A DNA stretch of 64,000 bases, taken from positions 1-64,000 of the forward strand of contig JAHBTQ010000011.1 of assembly GCA_019638495.1 (NCBI GenBank). Direction: 5' to 3'. Source of the stretch: Taibaiella sp. (GTDB lineage Bacteria; Bacteroidota; Bacteroidia; Chitinophagales; Chitinophagaceae). Numbering within the stretch: the first letter of the stretch is position 1; the number at the start of each line of letters is the position of its first letter. Shown here one piece after another: positions 61,055 to 64,000 of this stretch. Made by a program: the position numbers and the translations under genes. A model generated the notes under the pieces. It was not told the origin of the DNA. It searched no databases and saw only the letters and a list, made by a program, of their open reading frames with translations.

Positions 61055-62125
61055 CTAATCGGCACCTCGTTTTTGAAAAATCGTCTCGTGCCGGGTGGTG
61101 CCGGATTGCACAAGAAGCGTGTAGATACCGGGTGCCCAGTGAGCAGTGTTAATCTTAGCTGTGCCCGGCCTGTCTTCTATATGCTGGTACATTACCCGGC
61201 CTGCCATGTCCGTTATCAGAAGCGCATATGGTGGCGGGCAGGAAGCATCCAGGTTAATATTTAGATGGTCACTAACCGGGTTGGGGTAGAGGATGACCGA
61301 GCCGCGAGTAGCAATTTGGGTCTCTGTTGTGGTGGCGGGTAGTGGTACCGTGCGTGCGCATTGCTCTACGATCTTATCGTTATCGTTTTGCAGCCACACC
61401 ACCAGGATGCCGGGGGAAGACGCGTGAGGGTGAAGTGCTGAATCGGCTGTTTCACTGGGTACAGCTCCGGAAAGGTGAAGGTCGTAAATGTCACCTGCAG
61501 CCCAAACGCTGTCTATAACGGTGCCGCTGGCGGAAGGGTACATCCGGCGCGCCATGTTCTCAAAATGGGTTTGCCCATTTGTTCCGGGAGGCGCGGTGTA
61601 GTCGAGTGTGCGTACAAAGGCAGCATAAAGTTTCATCGTGGCGCCCGGAGGTGCAAAGTCCTCCAAACAACTTATTCTCACATTTATTAAAAAGGAGTCT
61701 CCGGCGCTGTTGTATGAGCAGGAGGGTAGCAGGTTGAACCTGGCCGGTTCTGTAATTTCCTCGTCGAGCGTATATTGAGTGTGGTGGTCCGGCCGACCTT
61801 TATAGGTCGGGAATGTGTCGTGCACTGCCCCGTCTATACGGCCATTTGAGACGAACGGAATGCTATAGAAATTGGAGCGAGTGGTATATTCAGCCTGATT
61901 GGATTTGAATAGAAAACCCTGAGATGGGTAAGGCGTAATAAATGTTACCAGTTGCACATGGGCGGGATTGCTGCCCGAGTTTAAAAGATTCCAGAGCAGG
62001 GAGTCTGTGTAGCGAGAGGGTGGGCAAGTTTCGCTAGTGAATTCCTCGTAGAGAACAATTCGTGACTGTGCGGCTACCGTCATGGAAAGCAACATCAGTG
62101 CTAAAATGGTAGGTGTCTTTTTCAT
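61055..62125 (-). CDS. Omp28-like T9SS cargo protein (type A)
   Basis: 356 residues. Signal peptide (LALMLLSMTVAAQ), then an Omp28-type N-terminus that is thioredoxin-like in layout (IVLYEEFTSETCPPSRYTDSLLWNLL; a single Cys-Pro-Pro instead of CxxC), a beta-rich middle, and a T9SS type A sorting domain from ~280 (ILYPNPVSDHLNINLD, DMAGRVMYQ, APGIYTLLVQSG). It is exported by T9SS. Role unknown; relatives are surface or outer-membrane-vesicle proteins. It follows the Reg_prop gene by 25 bases. Confidence 0.85.
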   Translation of the reverse strand: MKKTPTILALMLLSMTVAAQSRIVLYEEFTSETCPPSRYTDSLLWNLLNSGSNPAHVQLVTFITPYPSQGFLFKSNQAEYTTRSNFYSIPFVSNGRIDGAVHDTFPTYKGRPDHHTQYTLDEEITEPARFNLLPSCSYNSAGDSFLINVRISCLEDFAPPGATMKLYAAFVRTLDYTAPPGTNGQTHFENMARRMYPSASGTVIDSVWAAGDIYDLHLSGAVPSETADSALHPHASSPGILVVWLQNDNDKIVEQCARTVPLPATTTETQIATRGSVILYPNPVSDHLNINLDASCPPPYALLITDMAGRVMYQHIEDRPGTAKINTAHWAPGIYTLLVQSGTTRHETIFQKRGAD

Positions 62126-62150
62126 GGAGTGAACTTTTATGAGTTACGAA

Positions 62151-62759
62151 CTATTGGTTGTTTGTAGGCCAAGCGGAAAAATGTCTGTTGGTGACTATCA
62201 GGCGGGAGTTGTCGTGAAGGGTTACGAGGAGTGCGTCCGCATCGCTATGTTTAATGGAGACTACATGGTTATGGGAAAAGGGAGCGTTCTTTGAAGTGAA
62301 TGTCTTAGATCGGGTGCCATTGAACACCGTAATGCCGCCGCTGCGGGTGCCAACATATACGTCATTATTGTGGGTAGTGGCCAGGGATGTTATGTTATTG
62401 CACAGAAGGGCTGAATTGTCCTTGTTGATAACAAGAAACGCGTAATTGTCATATCTGAGCAGCCCACGTGTGGTTCCGATATAGGCTTCTCCATTGCTCA
62501 GCGTAGCGATGGCCGTAATTGTATCAGATGGAAGACTAGAATTGCTCTGCTGCATCCTGAACGTCTGTCCGTCCCGTTTGCGGATAAAATACAGGCCGTG
62601 ATTGGTTCCAACCCAGGAGTATTTCTCGGTTTCCGCAATACAATTGATGTCCTGGGTATCGATTGTGACATTCTTAGCATCACGGGTCCACGCCGAAGCC
62701 CGGCAAGATGTGAATGCGAGCAGGAAGTTTGCGGTAATCAGGACGATAAGACTTTTCAT
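62151..62759 (-). CDS. Short Reg_prop beta-propeller protein
   Basis: 202 residues. N-terminal hydrophobic segment (LIVLITANFLLAFTSC, a weak lipobox). The rest is a row of Reg_prop propeller repeats: CIAETEKYSWVGTNHGLYFIRKRDG, AIATLSNGEAYIGTTRGLLRYDN, SLATTHNNDVYVGTRSGGITVFNG. Full Reg_prop sensor proteins are over 900 residues with a kinase or a HTH; here only about four blades remain, so it is either a truncated sensor or an independent periplasmic ligand-binding protein. Downstream of a LytTR regulator on the same strand, which fits a signalling link (inference). Confidence 0.75.
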   Translation of the reverse strand: MKSLIVLITANFLLAFTSCRASAWTRDAKNVTIDTQDINCIAETEKYSWVGTNHGLYFIRKRDGQTFRMQQSNSSLPSDTITAIATLSNGEAYIGTTRGLLRYDNYAFLVINKDNSALLCNNITSLATTHNNDVYVGTRSGGITVFNGTRSKTFTSKNAPFSHNHVVSIKHSDADALLVTLHDNSRLIVTNRHFSAWPTNNQ

Positions 62760-62857
62760 GAGCGTAGCTTTTATGTAAAGCTACCCCCTGTCGTGGGCCA
62801 CCAGAAGCGAGATTGTATGGATTGCGGTTTTGGGTGTACGGATTGTGGTATATGGCG

Positions 62858-63604
62858 TCAGACCCGGTTGAGTAGCCGGAGCAATTCGTCCTTTTTCTGC
62901 CGGGAGACCTCTATAGAGGCGTTATCATTCATCAGCAGGTAGCCACCCTCTCCGCGTATATATTTGCTGACCTGGGCAATATTAACAAGGAATGAATTAT
63001 GTACCCGGAAAAAGCCATGGGGTGCCAGAATAGTCTCAAATTCCTTCAATTGTTTGGATACAAGGAGCTTTTTGCCGTTGGTAAAATGTACGTGTGTGTA
63101 GTTCTTGTCGGCTTTACAGTACATGATCTCCGATATTCGCGCCACCTGTAGTCCATCGGCAAGCGGTAAGGCGATCACCTCGGGCAACTGGTTTTCGTTC
63201 TTTAGCGTGGCCGTAAGTAACTCGTACTGGTTGACATTGTTTCTGAACTCTACCTGTTCTGCTTTTTCTACGGCTTCGAGTATAGCCTGCGGGGAGGCGG
63301 GTTTGAGAATATAATCGATGGCGCTGTACCTGAAAGCACGAATGGCATATTGGTTATGAGCAGTGACAAAGACCACTTTCATTTTCTGATTCTTTACGCA
63401 GTCGAGCACATCAAACCCGCTCATGTCGGGCATGTCAATATCGAGGAAAACAAGGTCGGGGTGGTGTTTTTGAATTGCTTTTACACCGTCTTTGCCGTTG
63501 GAACACATTTCAGCGATAGAAACGCCGGGGCAAAAGTCAGTAATGAGCAGTTGCAGCACATCCCGCCCATCCTGTTCGTCGTCAATGATTATACATTTAA
63601 GCAT
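62858..63604 (-). CDS. LytTR response regulator
   Basis: 248 residues. Receiver domain ~1-120 with Asp8/Asp9, phospho-acceptor Asp55 (DLVFLDIDMPDMSG), the Thr in VFVTAHN and the Lys in YILKPAS. LytTR DNA-binding domain ~150-245 (YCKADKNYTHVHFTNGKKLLVSKQLKEFE, FFRVHNSFLVNIAQVSKYIRGEGGYLLMND). The partner histidine kinase is not next to it. It is upstream of the Reg_prop and Omp28-like genes on the same strand (98-base gap). Confidence 0.93.
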   Translation of the reverse strand: MLKCIIIDDEQDGRDVLQLLITDFCPGVSIAEMCSNGKDGVKAIQKHHPDLVFLDIDMPDMSGFDVLDCVKNQKMKVVFVTAHNQYAIRAFRYSAIDYILKPASPQAILEAVEKAEQVEFRNNVNQYELLTATLKNENQLPEVIALPLADGLQVARISEIMYCKADKNYTHVHFTNGKKLLVSKQLKEFETILAPHGFFRVHNSFLVNIAQVSKYIRGEGGYLLMNDNASIEVSRQKKDELLRLLNRV

Positions 63605-63682
63605 CCTGGGGATATAAAATTATTGCAACTTCCTATGGGATAGCAAGTTAGACAAAAAAATAGCCATTTGTGTATCTGTCCT

Positions 63683-64000
63683 TTACATCATTTTCCGCTT
63701 TGCCCATGCACGAAAATTCTCCCAGGCGAGGTCTTTGGGCTCCTGTAATGGACCTGTGAAAGGTGTGCCACGACGGATATAATACTTGTTGAAGGTGGAC
63801 TGGTTGATGCCCCATTTCATCAGGAATTGCTTTCGTCCGTTGTTCTTTTCTATCCGCAGCGTTGATTTTGACTGGAAATGATAGACCCGGCTTTTTCCAA
63901 TGCCCTTGAACAGGCGACAACCCGCAAACCACATCTTCATAGAAAAGTCGTCGTCGCTGCTGACGCCCGGGCTAAGCTCTATACTGTAGCCACCGGTGAT
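63683..64000 (-). CDS. Family 2 glycosyltransferase, C-terminal part (cut by window edge)
   Basis: The frame is open through base 64000, so the 5' part is outside. The visible 105 residues read GGYSIELSPGVSSDDDFSMKMWFAG... and then LFKGIGKSRVYHFQSK and NGRKQFLMKWGINQSTFNKYYIRRG, which is the C-terminal segment of GT2 (GT-A) enzymes, including an acidic DDD motif for the acceptor. It should add a sugar to an envelope glycan; donor unknown. Confidence 0.82.
   Translation of the reverse strand: MTGGYSIELSPGVSSDDDFSMKMWFAGCRLFKGIGKSRVYHFQSKSTLRIEKNNGRKQFLMKWGINQSTFNKYYIRRGTPFTGPLQEPKDLAWENFRAWAKRKMM

Overview
The window looks like a chromosome segment from a Bacteroidota bacterium, most likely of the Chitinophagaceae type. 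The evidence is type IX secretion (T9SS) sorting domains of both kinds (type A on three proteins, type B/CHU_C on one), a PorP/SprF barrel, DUF4270 and DUF4856 lipoproteins, a LytTR regulator, a TPR histidine kinase, and promoter boxes of the form TAnnTTTG in place of sigma70 boxes. No tRNA, rRNA, CRISPR array or prophage was seen. Everything here was read by eye; no database search was run.

Layout. Bases 1-14,204 hold two giant secreted repeat proteins; the first is cut by the left edge. Bases 14,310-18,504 carry housekeeping genes (sppA, surE, an exported PLP enzyme) separated by two inverted-repeat elements. Bases 18,630-22,942 form a three-gene T9SS surface module: a CHU_C adhesin, a PorP/SprF barrel, and a TPR/propeller/OmpA protein resembling PorE. 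Bases 23,050-28,965 hold a secreted unknown and the block glmS, DUF4270 and small GT5 synthase, divergent from panC. Next come moaA and two small envelope proteins.

Bases 31,768-37,483 are an accessory, defence-like island. It has an HNH endonuclease of the phosphorothioate-DNA-binding type and, on the opposite strand, a three-gene AT-rich cassette that reads as an ABC-three-component (ABC-3C) system: an Mrr-like nuclease/CTD protein, a small middle component, and a DUF2326 SMC/ABC-like ATPase. Next to it are a CoiA-like nuclease and a GYF-domain membrane protein. It is followed by about 1.5 kb without a credible gene but rich in repeats: a five-hairpin array, purine-rich repeats, and a 243-bp element with 17-bp terminal inverted repeats.

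Bases 38,983-50,371 are mostly core functions: metK, mdh, a histidine kinase divergent from hemL, an outer-membrane barrel, rnhA, a YeiH transporter, a YkgJ protein and tcdA with a TatD nuclease. Bases 51,074-51,772 are a REP-associated tyrosine transposase (RAYT) flanked by two identical REP hairpins in opposite orientation. Bases 51,776-57,848 are a probable iron-related operon (DUF4856, imelysin, HTTM protein, TonB-dependent receptor). The right end holds an EamA transporter, lon, an Omp28-like T9SS cargo, a Reg_prop propeller protein, a LytTR regulator and the 3' end of a family 2 glycosyltransferase cut by the right edge.

The intergenic DNA is unusually structured. It contains 8-bp-period GRCAATTY arrays beside terminators, CCTGCC/GGCAGG palindromes and several inverted-repeat elements, and some of these overlap the promoters of the genes they precede.
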